From: Chloroflexota bacterium
GTDB lineage: Bacteria; Chloroflexota; Anaerolineae; Anaerolineales; Villigracilaceae
Assembly: GCA_021795965.1 (NCBI GenBank)
Contig: JAJYOU010000010.1
Location: forward strand, 2,501-66,500
DNA: 64,000 nt
Reading direction: 5' to 3'
The translations under genes and the position numbers were made by a program. Below are positions 63,667-64,000 of this stretch, piece by piece. Numbering within the stretch: position 1 is the stretch's first letter; every line of letters starts with the position of its first letter. The notes under the pieces are model-generated. The model was not told where the DNA came from, searched no databases, and worked only from the letters and a program-made list of their open reading frames with translations.

Positions 63667-64000
63667 ATGGATAACGACGTTTTATTAAACATCTATCGAC
63701 GACCGGAGACGGTACTGACAGTTGATGAGATAGCCCAACTGTCGAGGAATATTCCTTATAAGAGTCTTAAGGATCGTCTTTCCTATTTTACCAAAACCGG
63801 CCGATTGATTCGGCTCCGCCCGGGGATTTATGCCAAGCCCGATTATGATCCATTGGAGTTAGCCAACAAAGTTTATCGACCTGCCTACATTAGTTTGGAA
63901 ACGGTGCTCTTCCGGGGTGCTGTTATCTTTCAAACCTATCAGACTATTTTTTTGGTCTCTTACCTGACTCGGTCGGTGACCGTAGCTCAAACTACGCTTC
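63667..64000 (+). CDS. abiEi: AbiEi-type antitoxin / transcriptional regulator (partial)
   Basis: First 111 residues; the gene runs off the window. N-terminal winged helix (VDEIAQLSRNIPYKSLKDRLSYFTKTGRLIRLRPGIY; key part LIRLRPGIYAKP) is the AbiEi N-terminal antitoxin domain of type IV toxin-antitoxin systems, where the antitoxin represses the operon and counters the AbiEii nucleotidyltransferase toxin. The expected AbiEii gene would be just to the right. Preceded by a strong promoter and palindrome. Confidence 0.7.
   Translation, partial: MDNDVLLNIYRRPETVLTVDEIAQLSRNIPYKSLKDRLSYFTKTGRLIRLRPGIYAKPDYDPLELANKVYRPAYISLETVLFRGAVIFQTYQTIFLVSYLTRSVTVAQTTL

Noticed and set aside
57955-64000. Right attachment site within the window
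   Set aside because: No second copy of the tRNA-Lys 3' end found; the shared GGTTCAATATT words at 59316 and 62978 match only the T-loop part and are too short.

Overview
The window looks like chromosomal DNA of a Chloroflexota bacterium, most likely class Anaerolineae. This is an inference. It rests on secreted lipoproteins with Thr/Pro-rich linkers and NBR1-type Ig-like domains, ClpC, vWA-FHA and TPR proteins of the Anaerolineae type, and overall protein character. No 16S sequence is present to confirm it.

Layout. 1-490 is the end of an rRNA operon (23S 3' end and 5S), followed by rpsU and infA. 1.3-12.4 kb holds two lipoproteins, a kinase of the aminoglycoside/hydroxyurea family, an MgtC-like membrane protein, a membrane-anchored M6-like metallopeptidase, clpC, a GNAT acetyltransferase and small membrane proteins. 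12.8-18.7 kb carries purine salvage and synthesis (xpt, guaA) and a membrane/vWA-FHA group. 18.8-23.4 kb is a B12-type ABC importer (btuF-btuC-btuD) behind a cobalamin riboswitch with its own terminator, followed by a MOCOS-like class V aminotransferase. 23.4-27.5 kb has a GT87-like glycosyltransferase and two tandem SDR-DUF2867-like paralogues. 28.1-37.6 kb has comEC (metallo-beta-lactamase motifs lost), a TPR protein, polA, and a receiver protein whose C-terminus is a catalytically dead IS200/IS605-type transposase domain. 37.8-57.8 kb is mostly housekeeping: aminotransferase, malic enzyme, HAD, moaA, PIN-TRAM, cysS, gmk, rhomboid protease, ugd, methyltransferase, kbl, a helicase-associated protein, a lipid kinase and a DprE2/DprE1-like pair.

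From tRNA-Lys(CTT) at 57.9 kb to the right edge the character changes to a probable integrative element. It has a tyrosine integrase next to the tRNA, an excisionase-like HTH protein, a 12-bp repeat array, a class II Fic protein, an RHH antitoxin whose PIN toxin is cut to 11 codons, an unknown restriction-flavoured protein, a DEDDh exonuclease and the start of an AbiEi-type antitoxin. The distal end of the element lies beyond the window.

The strongest unexplained signals are three. First is the receiver - dead transposase fusion (35855-37579). Second is an 11-bp word, ATTGCCGATAA, found five times within 2.6 kb around the Fic gene, including a perfect tandem pair over its promoter. Third are the exact 12-bp iterons upstream of the excisionase. 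Domain assignments were made by eye from sequence motifs; no database search was run.
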